From: Bog-473 sp963791995
Lineage (GTDB): Bacteria > Actinomycetota > Acidimicrobiia > Acidimicrobiales > RAAP-2
Direction: 5' to 3'
Assembly: GCA_963791995.1 (NCBI GenBank)
Contig: CAWBUQ010000001.1
Span: 186,001 to 250,000 of the forward strand
Length of the DNA: 64,000 bases
In this document: in pieces, positions 29,655 to 38,498 of the stretch
How the letters are laid out: the number at the start of each line of letters is the position of its first letter
Numbering within the stretch: position 1 is the first letter of the stretch
Notes under the pieces: model-generated
Told to the model about the DNA's origin: nothing
Databases searched by the model: none
Seen by the model: only the letters and a program-made list of their open reading frames with translations
Translations under genes and position numbers: made by a program

Positions 29655-29668
29655 TAGAACAGATTCTA
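29655..29668. promoter_or_regulatory. KstR-like palindromic operator
   Basis: TAGAACAGATTCTA: perfect inverted 5-base arms (TAGAA/TTCTA) around four bases, between two divergent genes for a flavin oxidoreductase and an enoyl-CoA hydratase. It differs at one position from the steroid-regulator KstR consensus I recall for mycobacteria (TNNAACNNGTTNNA). A TetR-type repressor binding here is inferred; no such regulator is adjacent. Position relative to both start codons (about 95 bases each) is suitable for a shared operator. Confidence 0.5.
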
Positions 29669-29759
29669 CTTTTTAGCGGCGGGTCCCGCAGGTCCGCCGG
29701 TCGGGGCGGTCGCCACACGGTCAGCGGCACCACGCCACGAGGGGAGGGAGCACACCGAT

Positions 29760-30602
29760 ATGCCCATCCGCACCGAACCCGTGCTCCCCGAGGACGACTG
29801 GCAGCTCCACCTCGACCCGCCCACCGACGGCAGCGGCGTCGGCACGTTGACCCTCGACTACCCCGAGAAGCTGAACATGTGGTCGTGGGAGGCCACCCGC
29901 CAGCTCGGCGTGCTCGCCGACCGTGTCCGCTTCGACGATCGCATCCGCGTCCTCGTCGTCAAGGCCGAGGGCCGGGCCTTCTGCGCGGGCGTCGACCTCG
30001 GCATGCCCGAGGACCGCGTCACCGGCCGCTCACCGGCTGAGAAGGTGCGCAACTACTACGAGGGCATCCGCTGGGTGCACGAGCGCTTCCGCGTCTTTCA
30101 CGAGTTGCCCCAACCCATCGTCGCCGCGGTGCAGGGCTACTGCCTCGGGTTCGGTTTCGAGTTGGCGCTCATGTGCGACATTCGCGTCGCGGCCGACGAC
30201 GCGCTCTTCGCGCTCCCCGAGGCCCAAGTTGGCGTGTCCATCGATGCCGGCGGCGATCTGCGCCTGGCCAATGAGGTCGGTGCCGGCTACGCCAAGCTGC
30301 TCGCGTTGACCGGTCGGCGCATCGATGCGGCCGAGGCCCATCGCCTCGGCATCGTCCAGCAGGTGACGACCCGAGACGAGCTCGTCCCGGCCGCCATGGC
30401 CGTCGCTACGGAGATCGCGGCCAACGCGCCCCTCGCCGTGCAGTCGATCAAGCGCACCATCGACGCCTTCGCCAACCGCGGTCTCTCCGAGGCGCTCAAG
30501 TTCGAGGCGCTGAGCGCGTCGGTCGAGTTCGTCTCCGACGACATGCCGGCCGGCTACGCGGCGAAGGCCAAGAAGCAGCAGGCCGAGTTCGAGGGCAAGT
30601 AG
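29760..30602 (+). CDS. Enoyl-CoA hydratase/isomerase
   Basis: Crotonase-fold enzyme hydrating or isomerising enoyl-CoA thioesters. The 280-residue product has the oxyanion-hole segments 'KAEGRAFCAGVDLGMPED' near 68-85 and 'VAAVQGYCLGFGFELALMCD' near 121-140, then 'FALPEAQVGVSIDAGGDLRL'. A GAGGGGAGGGAG site precedes the ATG. A dienoyl-CoA-reductase-like SDR follows after 23 bases, so the pair likely serves beta-oxidation of an unsaturated or cyclic acyl-CoA (inference). Second-glutamate geometry cannot be decided by eye, so isomerase and hydratase remain open. Confidence 0.9.
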   Translation: MPIRTEPVLPEDDWQLHLDPPTDGSGVGTLTLDYPEKLNMWSWEATRQLGVLADRVRFDDRIRVLVVKAEGRAFCAGVDLGMPEDRVTGRSPAEKVRNYYEGIRWVHERFRVFHELPQPIVAAVQGYCLGFGFELALMCDIRVAADDALFALPEAQVGVSIDAGGDLRLANEVGAGYAKLLALTGRRIDAAEAHRLGIVQQVTTRDELVPAAMAVATEIAANAPLAVQSIKRTIDAFANRGLSEALKFEALSASVEFVSDDMPAGYAAKAKKQQAEFEGK

Positions 30603-30625
30603 GGAATTCAGGGAGGGCCACCGCC

Positions 30626-31514
30626 ATGGGACTGCCCGAGCCACCACCGGCGGGATCCAATTTCCTGCCCCCCGGCACCTTCGACGGTGCCGTGGCCATC
30701 GTCACCGGGGGAGGGACCGGGCTCGGCCGCGCCATCGCGACCGAGCTGGCCCGCGCCGGCGCGGCCATCGGTGTGATCTCGCGGTCAGAAGAGCACCGCC
30801 TCGCCGGCGTGGCCGCGGTGGAGGCGATCGGGGGCCGGGCCGTCCATGCGGGCGCCGACATCCGCGAGCCCGAGCAGATCACCGAGGCCTTCGACGCGGT
30901 GGAGTCGGCGCTCGGGCCCGCCACCATCCTCGTCAACAACGCCGCCGCCAATTTCCCGGTGCTCGCCGGTGCGATGCGGCCGAACGCGTTCCGCTCGGTG
31001 ACCAACATCGTCCTCGACGGGACGTTCTTCTGCAGCCAGGAACTCCACCGGCGCTTCGCGGCGGACGAGGCCCGTCGGCGCCGCCGGGGGCGCCATCGTG
31101 AACATCCTCGCAACGCAGTCCTTCACCGGCGGTCCCGGGATGGCGCACAACGCGGCGGCCAAGGCCGGCGTCGGCAACCTCACCAAGTCCCTCGCCGTCG
31201 AGTGGGCGCCTGACGGGATCCGGGTGAACGCGCTCGCCCCCGGCCTCTTCCCGCACGAGGACATGCGCGAGGACCTCAAGGCCTTGCGCCCCGAGGGCGA
31301 GTCGGTCGACGCCCGTCGCTCACCGGCCGGTCGTCTCGGGCGCCTGCACGAGCTCGGGTGGGCCGTGACGTGGCTGTGTTCGCCCTACGCCGCCTTCGTC
31401 ACCGGCCACACGCTGGTGGTCGACGGGGCCAACTGGTTGCGCCGCGACTTCGTGATGCCCGAGTTCACGCCGGTGGCCGACCAGCTGGCCCAGGTCCTGC
31501 GCCCGCCCGAGTGA
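30626..31514 (+). CDS. SDR oxidoreductase, 2,4-dienoyl-CoA reductase-like, one frameshift
   Basis: Short-chain dehydrogenase. The N-terminal frame has the NADP motif 'VTGGGTGLGRAIATELARAG' near 27-46 and 'ILVNNAAANFPVLAGAM'. Near 31075 the frame changes and continues with 'IVNILATQSFTGGPGMAHNA', 'AAKAGVGNLTKSLAVEW' and 'GIRVNALAPGLF', then a normal SDR end. The classical Tyr of YxxxK is replaced (HNAAAK), as in 2,4-dienoyl-CoA reductases, which supports that subfamily. Joined length is about 295 residues. It follows the enoyl-CoA hydratase by 23 bases, with a start preceded by GGGAGG. Confidence 0.82.
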
Positions 31515-31530
31515 GCCCCCGGGCAGCGAG

Positions 31531-33454
31531 TCAGTCGGTCAGCTCGACCGTCTCGACCTCTTCTTCCTGGTCGGCGAACTGCGTTCGGTAGAGGTCGGCG
31601 TACAGGCCGTTCTCGGCGAGCAGGCTGGTGTGGGTGCCCCTTTCGACGATCTGCCCCCCGTCGATCACCAGGAACTCGTCGGCCTCGCGCACGGTCGAGA
31701 GCCGGTGCGCGATGACGAGGGAGGTGCGCCCGGACAACGTCTCGCGCAAGGCGCGCTGCACCGCCGCCTCGGACTCGGAGTCGAGATGCGCCGTCGCTTC
31801 GTCGAGGACCACGACGTCGGGCGCCTTGAGCATGAGCCGGGCGAGGGCGACACGCTGCTTCTCCCCGCCAGAGAGCCGGTAGCCGCGCTCGCCGATGACG
31901 GTGTCGAGGCCGTCGGGCAGGTCGGCGATCAGATGCCCGATCTGGGCCTGGTCGAGCGCGGCGTGCACCTCGGCCTCGGTTGCGTCGGGGCCGGGCGTAC
32001 ATCAGGTTGGCCCGCAACGTGTCGTGGAAGAGGTGCGGATCCTGCGTCACCACGCCCACGACGTCGCGTACCGACGCCATGGTGGCGCGGCGGACGTCGA
32101 CGCCGCTGATCTTGACCGACCCGCCCGTGACGTCGTAGAGGCGCGGAACGAGATTCGAAATGGTCGTCTTGCCCGCTCCCGAGGGTCCGACGAGCGCCAC
32201 CATGTGTCCGGGCTCCACCCTGAAGGAGACATCGTGGAGGACCTCGTTGCGCACGCCAGACTCGAGCACCGCCACCGACTCGAGCGAGGCCAGTGAGACC
32301 TCGTCGGCACTCGGGTACGTGAAGCTGACGTTGTCGAACTCCACCGAGGCGTTGCCCCGCTTGATGTCGACCGCGTCGGGGTCCTCTTGGATCATCGGCA
32401 CGATGTCGAGCACCTCGAAGAGGCGTTCGAAGGAGACCAGCGCGGTCATGATGTCGAGGTTGACGTTGGAGAGCTGGGTCAACGGCCCGTAGAGGCGGGT
32501 CAGGTAGGCGGTCAGGGCGACCAGGGTGCCGAGCGTCATGGCGCCGTCCACCGTCGCCACGCCGCCGAAGCCGTAGACCAGGGCGGTGGCCAGGGCGCCC
32601 GTCAAGGTCAAGGAGACGAAGAACACGCGCGAATAGGTGGCTTGGGAGATGCCGATGTCGCGCACCCGCCCCGCCTTCGCCTCGAACGAGGTGGCCTCGG
32701 CCTCGGGGTGACCCAGCAGCTTGACCAGCATGGCCCCGCCGACCTGGAAGCGCTCCTGCATGACCATGTTCATCTCGCTGTTGAGGTTGTAGCCCTCCTT
32801 GGTGAGCGAGCCGATGCGCTGGCCGACGAAGCGGGCCGGGATGAGGAACAACGGGACCAAGATGAGGGCGGCCAAGGTGATCTTCCAGCTGAGGAAGAAC
32901 ATGGCGCCGAGGACGATCACCACGGTCACGAAGTTGCCGACAACGTTGGAGAGCAGGTCGGTGAAGGCCTGTTGCGCGCCGATCACGTCGTTGTTGAGCC
33001 GGCTGACCAGGGCGCCGGTCTGGGTCCGAGTGAAGAAGGCCAGAGGCATGCGCTGAATGTGGCGGAACACCTTGGAGCGCATGTCGTAAATGAGGTATTC
33101 GCCGATGTAGGCCGAGATGCGCCGCTCGGTGAGGACCAGGGCGGCATCGACGATGGCGAGGACCGCGACCAGGACGGACAGCCAGATGACGAGGTCCGAA
33201 TCGTGTTTGAGGATGCCGTTGTTGATGATGGCCCGCAGGATGAGGGGTGTGACCGCACCGACCGCGGCGTCGAGGATGACGACGGGGATGAAGATGGCCA
33301 GGATCTTGCGGTAGGGAACCGCGAAGGTGAGCATGCGCCTCGCCGTGCCCTTCTTGACGCGGTGTTGGAGGACGGCACGGTCCTGACGCATGGAGCGCAT
33401 GCCGCTCCAGCCGCCACCGCGGCCGCCACCCATCGCATGTCCACGCATGGCCAT
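31531..33454 (-). CDS. ABC exporter, fused membrane and ATPase domains, one frameshift
   Basis: Half-transporter of the MsbA/LmrA type that would work as a dimer. The start 'MAMRGHAMGGGRGGGWSG' opens a Gly/Met-rich cytoplasmic leader. Six helices lie roughly at 55-340, then the ATPase: Walker A 'ALVGPSGAGKTTISNLV', Q-loop 'VVGVVTQDPHLFHDT'. Near 31990 the frame changes and continues with 'IADLPDGLDTVIGERGYRLS', the signature 'LSGGEKQRVALARLML', Walker B 'DVVVLDEATAHLD' and the H-loop 'LVIAHRLSTV'. All ATPase motifs are present when joined, about 640 residues. Substrate is unknown. It converges with the SDR gene. Confidence 0.87.
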
Positions 33455-33528
33455 GCCTTGCAACCTACTGTCGCCGCGTTGAGGAACCGGTCGCAGGACC
33501 TCGAACGGGCCCCGCCGGAACACCCTGA

Positions 33529-33816
33529 TTAGGCCGTGGTGATCCGCCGCCTGATCAGGGTCACGACGATGAAGGCGAGCGCGAGGAGCGCCATGGTTCC
33601 GACGACGGCGGCCGTCACGTTCGCGCCCGTGAGCGCGAGGTCCGGCGGGGCGGCGCCGGCGCCGGCAGGCACGTGGCTGGCCAATTGAGAGTGCAGGGTG
33701 CCCGAGCGAAGTCGTGTCGTCGCCGACGCCACGGTCGTCCCGAGGATGAGACCGAGCGCGCAGCCTGCGACGACAGCCAGGCCGACTGTCGCGGCGAGTG
33801 CTCGAACCTGACGCAT
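33529..33816 (-). CDS. Small exported protein with LAxTG sorting-type signal
   Basis: A 95-residue protein: N-terminal signal/membrane segment 'LAATVGLAVVAGCALGLIL', a short polar part, then 'PDLALTGAN' followed by a hydrophobic stretch ('VVGTMALLALAFIVVTLI') and a basic tail (RRR). LALTG at residues 60-64 fits the LAxTG signal used by class E sortases in actinobacteria. That implies anchoring of a very short peptide of about 30 residues to the wall, if a sortase exists in this genome. No sortase is seen in the window. Alternative: a simple two-helix membrane protein. Confidence 0.6.
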   Translation of the reverse strand: MRQVRALAATVGLAVVAGCALGLILGTTVASATTRLRSGTLHSQLASHVPAGAGAAPPDLALTGANVTAAVVGTMALLALAFIVVTLIRRRITTA

Positions 33817-34033
33817 GCCCTTCTACCTCCCTTGGCCGATCGGAGCGCCACGACAGCGCGCCCGCTCATTCCGGACTCGTTTCCGACGAATGCAAAACGG
33901 CGGCTGCGCCGGGGCCTTGCGCAATCCTTCACAATCAACCCCCGGTGTGGCGGGAATGGCCTGTTCGGCGGTGACGGCACGGTGAGCCGTCAGTGAATAT
34001 CAGGCGACCCAGATGGGGGACGGGGACGCCAGG

Positions 34034-35605
34034 TCAGTAGGCGCCGATGCCCCGGGCCATCGTCTTGGGCGTCTCCACCATGATCTTGAGGTCCCACCAC
34101 AGCGACCACGACGCGACGTAGAGGTAGTCGAGCTGCACCAGGTCGTGGCGCGTGAGGTCGTTGCGTCCGGACACCTGCCAGAGGCCGGTGATGCCGGGGC
34201 GCACGTCGAACCGGCGGGTCGCCCAGCCTTCGACGTGGGACTCGCTCGGGACGAACGGGCGCGGCCCGACGACCGACATGTCGCCCTTGAACACGTTGAT
34301 GAACTGGGGTATCTCGTCGATGCCGGTTCGCCGCAGGAAGGCGCCGAACCGCGTGATGCGGTTGTTGTCGTCCTTCTTCCTGTGCAGTTCGTGGAGGGGC
34401 AGGTCGGCGGACGTGGATTCTGTGTCGAGTTCGGAGAGCGGCGGGTGGTCGACCTCGACCGTCATGGAGCGGAACTTGATGACGGTGAACGGCTCGCTGT
34501 GGCGCCCGAGCCGGGTCTGACGGAAGAACACAGGACCCGGCGAGCTCAGCTTGACTCCGATGGCCACCAGGACCAGGAGGGGAGAGGTGAACACCAAGAC
34601 GGCCGAGCTGATGCAGAGGTCGAATGCGCGCTTCATGAACCGGTCCCACGCGCTGATGTGCGGCTGGGCGATCTCGAGGAAGGGCATGCCGGCGAGGTCG
34701 GTGAGGCGGGACCGCCAGCTGATCAGCTCGTAGTAGCGGGGCACCATGGCGATGTGCACGAAGTCCTGCAGTCGGCGATAGACGCCGAGCGACTCAGGAG
34801 AGAACTGGTCCTGGGCGGTCACGAGGATCCGATGCACATCGAGCTGCCGGCACAGCGCGTCGAGGTCGGCGACGCGCCCGATTGCGCCAGGATCAACCGT
34901 GTCGCTGTCGACCGCTCGCCCGACCAGGGTCATGCCCGGGTCCTGACGCACGCTGAGCATGATGCGGTCGGCGCTCGTCCCGGCACCGACGACCAGCACC
35001 CGCGTCGTGGTCAACGCGTGCAGGAATGAGCGCAGGACCATACGGCCGATGGTGATGACGGCGATGGTCATGATCACCGTCGCCACGAGCTGGGTGGCGT
35101 AGGGCTCGGTGATGCCGAACACGGCGTGGAGGAGAGAGCCCATGGCCAGCGCCAGCACGCATCCGCACCCGACGCCGAAGGAGAGCTCACGTATCTCGAG
35201 GAAGGCGCTCGGTTGCAGGCGCCGGTGGGTCACGCGGTAGACGCCACCGAGCGCCAGGGCGAGGATCACCGCGACGGGGAACAGCGAGTCGATCTTGATG
35301 TTGGTCAGGATCTGGCTGGGTGCGTTCACCGACACCGCCGAGAAGCGCGACAAGAGGACCAGAGCCAGCGGCAGGGCGATGCAGGCGCAGACGAAGTCAC
35401 AGCTGATCTGCATCAGCGTGAGCTCGTGGTCACTGATGGTGCGGTAGGGAGGATCGGGCAGACCTGGCAGATCCGGCAGACCCGGGCGGCGGTCATCGAC
35501 TTCGTGCGGCGACGCCTGACGTGCGGGCGCGTTCGTCGGGCCGTCGATCATGGCGTCGACGACCTGAGGCCCGGCCGCCTCGACCTCGGATTCGGAGATG
35601 CTCAT
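34034..35605 (-). CDS. Undecaprenyl-phosphate glycosylphosphotransferase (WbaP/CpsE-like)
   Basis: Initiating enzyme for surface polysaccharide: transfers a sugar-1-phosphate to undecaprenyl phosphate. The 523-residue protein has a Pro-Leu-Asp-rich leader, four to five helices, a CoA-binding-like domain ('VLVVGAGTSADRIMLSV' near 218), and the catalytic domain beginning at 'KRAFDLCISSAVLVFTSPLL' with 'GPVFFRQTRLGRHSEPFTVI', 'FLRRTGIDEIPQFINVFKGD' and 'MSVVGPRPF'. The ATG at 35605 is chosen because upstream residues are low quality. It is separated from the 8.7-18.6 kb cluster but is the only initiating transferase seen. Confidence 0.9.
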   Translation of the reverse strand: MSISESEVEAAGPQVVDAMIDGPTNAPARQASPHEVDDRRPGLPDLPGLPDPPYRTISDHELTLMQISCDFVCACIALPLALVLLSRFSAVSVNAPSQILTNIKIDSLFPVAVILALALGGVYRVTHRRLQPSAFLEIRELSFGVGCGCVLALAMGSLLHAVFGITEPYATQLVATVIMTIAVITIGRMVLRSFLHALTTTRVLVVGAGTSADRIMLSVRQDPGMTLVGRAVDSDTVDPGAIGRVADLDALCRQLDVHRILVTAQDQFSPESLGVYRRLQDFVHIAMVPRYYELISWRSRLTDLAGMPFLEIAQPHISAWDRFMKRAFDLCISSAVLVFTSPLLVLVAIGVKLSSPGPVFFRQTRLGRHSEPFTVIKFRSMTVEVDHPPLSELDTESTSADLPLHELHRKKDDNNRITRFGAFLRRTGIDEIPQFINVFKGDMSVVGPRPFVPSESHVEGWATRRFDVRPGITGLWQVSGRNDLTRHDLVQLDYLYVASWSLWWDLKIMVETPKTMARGIGAY

Positions 35606-35793
35606 CGCCCTACCCCTCGATGCCGGAACCGAAGTCACCGGCACGAGCCACCAACACATCCCCCCACCGCCTAGGGGAACAGGGCAGCGGGTCCGGACTG
35701 GCGAAGCAACTGAAGTTCCCGGGGGTCCGGGGGCCAAACGCTCGCTTGGTGGCGGCGGGTGGCGGCGGGTGGCGCAGAGCGGGTCGGGCGGGG

Positions 35794-36582
35794 TCAGGCG
35801 GAGCCGCCGACGGCGTGGACGCCACCGTCGACGTGGACGATCTCACCGGTCGTCATGGGGAAGAGGTCGCTGAAGAGCGCGAGGCAGGCCTTGGCCACCG
35901 AGGAGGAGTCGTGCACGTCCCAGCCCAAGGGCGCGCGGTCCGCCCACGTGTCCTCGAAGGCGCTGAACCCCGGGATCGACTTGGCGGCCATGGTGCGGAC
36001 GGGTCCCGCCGCGATGAGATTCACGCGGATGCCCCGCGCCCCGAGCTCTTTTGCGAGATACCGCGACAGGGACTCGAGTGCCGCCTTGGCCACGCCCATC
36101 CAGTCGTAAACCGGCCACGCGACCGTGGCGTCGAAATCGAGGCCCACGACCGACGCACCCCCGTTCGCGCCTGCTGCTTCGAGGAGCGGCATGAAGGCGT
36201 CGACGAGCGCTTTGAGGGAGTAGGTGGAGATGTTGAGTGCCACAGCGACGTCGTCCCAGTCGGCGGCGAACATGCCGCTGCCGAGGCAGTCGGGCGGCGC
36301 GAATCCGATGGCGTGCAGCAGGCCGTCGAGGCGGTCCCAGCGCGCAGCCAGCGCCTCTCCGGCCGCTGCCAGTTGCTCGGGCGAGGTCACGTCGATTTCG
36401 AGCACCTCGGGTTCCTGTGGCAGCTTGCGAGCAGTTCGCTTGGTCAGCGAGAGCGCGCGGCCGGCGCCCGAGAGCACGATTTCGGCCCCCTCTTCTTGAG
36501 CGAGCCGCGCCACCGCGAAGGCCAAGGAGGCGTCCGTCAGCACGCCGGTGATGAGGAGCCGCTTTCCGTCCAGGAGTCCCAC
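35794..36582 (-). CDS. Enoyl-[acyl-carrier-protein] reductase, InhA-like
   Basis: NADH-dependent enoyl-ACP reductase of fatty acid synthesis II. A GTG start gives 262 residues, close to InhA. Landmarks are 'LLITGVLTDASLAFAVARLA', 'LLHAIGFAPPD' near 88, and the catalytic pair Tyr159 and Lys166 in 'VYDWMGVAKAALESLSRYLA', one position from InhA Y158/K165. The C-terminus 'PMTTGEIVHVDGGVHAVG' also matches InhA more than proteobacterial FabI. It diverges from the F420 reductase gene with only 31 bases between start codons. Confidence 0.9.
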   Translation of the reverse strand: MGLLDGKRLLITGVLTDASLAFAVARLAQEEGAEIVLSGAGRALSLTKRTARKLPQEPEVLEIDVTSPEQLAAAGEALAARWDRLDGLLHAIGFAPPDCLGSGMFAADWDDVAVALNISTYSLKALVDAFMPLLEAAGANGGASVVGLDFDATVAWPVYDWMGVAKAALESLSRYLAKELGARGIRVNLIAAGPVRTMAAKSIPGFSAFEDTWADRAPLGWDVHDSSSVAKACLALFSDLFPMTTGEIVHVDGGVHAVGGSA

Positions 36583-36613
36583 TGCGCCAGGGAGGTTATG
36601 CGAAGGTAGGGGC

Positions 36614-37264
36614 GTGCACGTGGGAATCCTTGGTGGAACCGGACCGGCGGGGCGCGGCGTCGCGCTCCGCCTGGCCGACGCAGGTGTCCAGGTCACGATC
36701 GGTTCGCGAGATTCCGACCGGGCCAACGACGTCGTCGAGGAGCTGCGTGCACGGTGGGGCGAGCGCACGCCCGGCCTGACGGGGGCCGACAACGCCGGCG
36801 CTGCGTTGGCCGAGCTGGTGATCCTCGCGACGCCGTGGGACAGCGCCATCGCGACCGTGCGGTCGCTGCGGGATCCCCTCGCCGGCAAGGTCGTGGTGTC
36901 CATGGCCAACGCACTGGTCAAGGAGGGTCGCGAGATGCTGGCCCTGATGCCGCCGCGGGGCTCGGTGGCCGCGGCCGTCCAGGTGGCCATCCCCGAGAGC
37001 CTGGTCGCCGCCGCCTTCCATCATCTCCCCGCCTCGGAAATGGAGAACCTCGAATCGGGGTTGGAAGCGGATGTGCTCGTGTGCTCCGACCATCCCGTGG
37101 CGACGGCTTCGACCGTCGGGCTGGTGGAGCAGATGCGCGGCCTGCGGCCGCTCGACGCGGGCAGCCTGAACCAGGCCGCGGCGATCGAGGCCTTCACCGC
37201 TGTCTGCATCACGTTGAACATCCGGCACAAGGCGCATTCGACGCTGAGGTTGGCCGGGATCTAG
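36614..37264 (+). CDS. NADPH-dependent F420 reductase
   Basis: Transfers hydride between NADPH and coenzyme F420. The 216-residue product opens with the Rossmann motif 'VGILGGTGPAGRGVALRLA', followed by 'VTIGSRDSDRANDVVEEL' (NADPH 2'-phosphate region), 'LVILATPWDSAIATVRSL' and 'VSMANALVKEG', with 'FHHLPASEMENLESGLEADV' later, all typical of Fno/NpdG. A GTG start in GGGGCGTG context is used. The mycothiol ligase gene begins 2 bases after its stop, so the pair is probably co-transcribed, linking two actinobacterial redox cofactors. Confidence 0.88.
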   Translation: MHVGILGGTGPAGRGVALRLADAGVQVTIGSRDSDRANDVVEELRARWGERTPGLTGADNAGAALAELVILATPWDSAIATVRSLRDPLAGKVVVSMANALVKEGREMLALMPPRGSVAAAVQVAIPESLVAAAFHHLPASEMENLESGLEADVLVCSDHPVATASTVGLVEQMRGLRPLDAGSLNQAAAIEAFTAVCITLNIRHKAHSTLRLAGI

Positions 37265-37266
37265 CG

Positions 37267-38388
37267 GTGCGGTTGTACGACACGGCTCGAGGTGACGTGG
37301 TGGCCTTCGAGCCTGGGCCATTGGTCACCATGTACTCGTGCGGCATCACGCCGTACGACGCGGCGCACCTCGGCCACGCGGCCGTCTATCTGTACTTCGA
37401 CTTGCTTCAGCGGCGCCTCCAAGATGCCGGGCACCAGACCCGCTGCGTTCGAAATGTGACCGACGTCGACGACGACATTCTGCGCAAGGCGCGTGAGCTG
37501 GGCGTGCACTATCTCGATTTGGCCGCCGAGGAGATGGCGCGCTTCGACGCCGAGATGGGCCTCTTGAACCTGCTCCCCGTCTATTCCGAGCCCCGCGCCA
37601 CGTCGGCCATCTCCGAGATCCTGTCCCTGATCGGCGCCGCCCTCGACAACGGCAACGCCTACGAGTCCGGTGGGTCGGTCTACTTCAGCGTGGCCACGTT
37701 CCGCGACTTCGGCCGCATCAGCGGGTACGACCGGACGCGGATGCTGGAGCTGGCGGCCGAGCACGGCGGCCACCCCGAGGACCCCAACAAGCGGGACCCG
37801 CTCGACTTCGTGCTCTGGCAGCCGTCACTGCCCGACGAGCCGGCCTGGGAATCGCGTTGGGGCCCGGGGCGCCCGGGTTGGCACATCGAGTGCTCCGCCC
37901 TGGTGTTGCGCGAGCTGGGCGAGACGATCGACATCCACGGGGGCGGGCGGGACCTGGTGTTCCCGCACCACGAGTGCGAGACCGCCCAATCCGAATCGGT
38001 GACCCACAAGCAGTTCGTCCGCCTGTGGTTCCACGTCGGGCTCGTCGGCCTCGACGGCACCAAGATGTCCAAGTCTCTGGGCAACCTGGTCTTCGTCGGT
38101 GACCTGTGCAAGGAATGGGACCCGGCAGCCGTGCGGCTGGCGCTGCTCGCACACCACTATCGCGAGGATTGGGACTGGCGGAGCGCCGATGACATGCCCG
38201 CCGCGGCGGCCCGGCTCGCGCTGTGGCGCAGCGCACCCGACGGCGACGGCGGCGCCGGCCTCCAGGCCGTGCGGGAGGCCCTCGACGACGACCTCGACGC
38301 ACCAGCCGCTTTGCGCGCCCTCGACGAAGAGGCGATCGCGGGCCGGCCGGTTGCCGACGGGGCGCGGCTGCTCGGCGTCGACCTCTAG
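37267..38388 (+). CDS. mshC: L-cysteine:GlcN-inositol ligase (mycothiol biosynthesis)
   Basis: ATP-dependent ligase joining cysteine to 1-D-myo-inositol 2-amino-2-deoxy-glucopyranoside in mycothiol synthesis. It is a cysteinyl-tRNA-synthetase paralogue; MshC is favoured by 'MYSCGITPYDAAHLGHAAVY' (CysS has CGPTVYDxxHIG) and by 'PNKRDPLDFVLWQPSLPDEP'. Zinc-ligand Cys is in 'YSCG' and 'IECSALV', with 'FPHHECE'. The KMSKS loop is 'GTKMSKSLGN'. It is 373 residues, a little short of the usual about 410 because the C-terminal helical part is compact. The start is GTG, 2 bases after the F420 reductase stop. Confidence 0.9.
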   Translation: MRLYDTARGDVVAFEPGPLVTMYSCGITPYDAAHLGHAAVYLYFDLLQRRLQDAGHQTRCVRNVTDVDDDILRKARELGVHYLDLAAEEMARFDAEMGLLNLLPVYSEPRATSAISEILSLIGAALDNGNAYESGGSVYFSVATFRDFGRISGYDRTRMLELAAEHGGHPEDPNKRDPLDFVLWQPSLPDEPAWESRWGPGRPGWHIECSALVLRELGETIDIHGGGRDLVFPHHECETAQSESVTHKQFVRLWFHVGLVGLDGTKMSKSLGNLVFVGDLCKEWDPAAVRLALLAHHYREDWDWRSADDMPAAAARLALWRSAPDGDGGAGLQAVREALDDDLDAPAALRALDEEAIAGRPVADGARLLGVDL

Positions 38389-38498
38389 GTGTACGAGCCG
38401 GTCGGACAGCCCCTCGGGGGTGGTCCAGTACCCTTGAGGCACTTCGAACGATGTCCGGACCAGGAGCGATTCTCCGGCTGAGCAGGAAAGGGTGCACG

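Noticed and set aside
28971..29657. Long open frames opposite the flavin oxidoreductase, and similar antisense frames across the window
   Set aside because: High GC content leaves antisense frames open; they lack ribosome sites and domain motifs and overlap well-supported genes completely.
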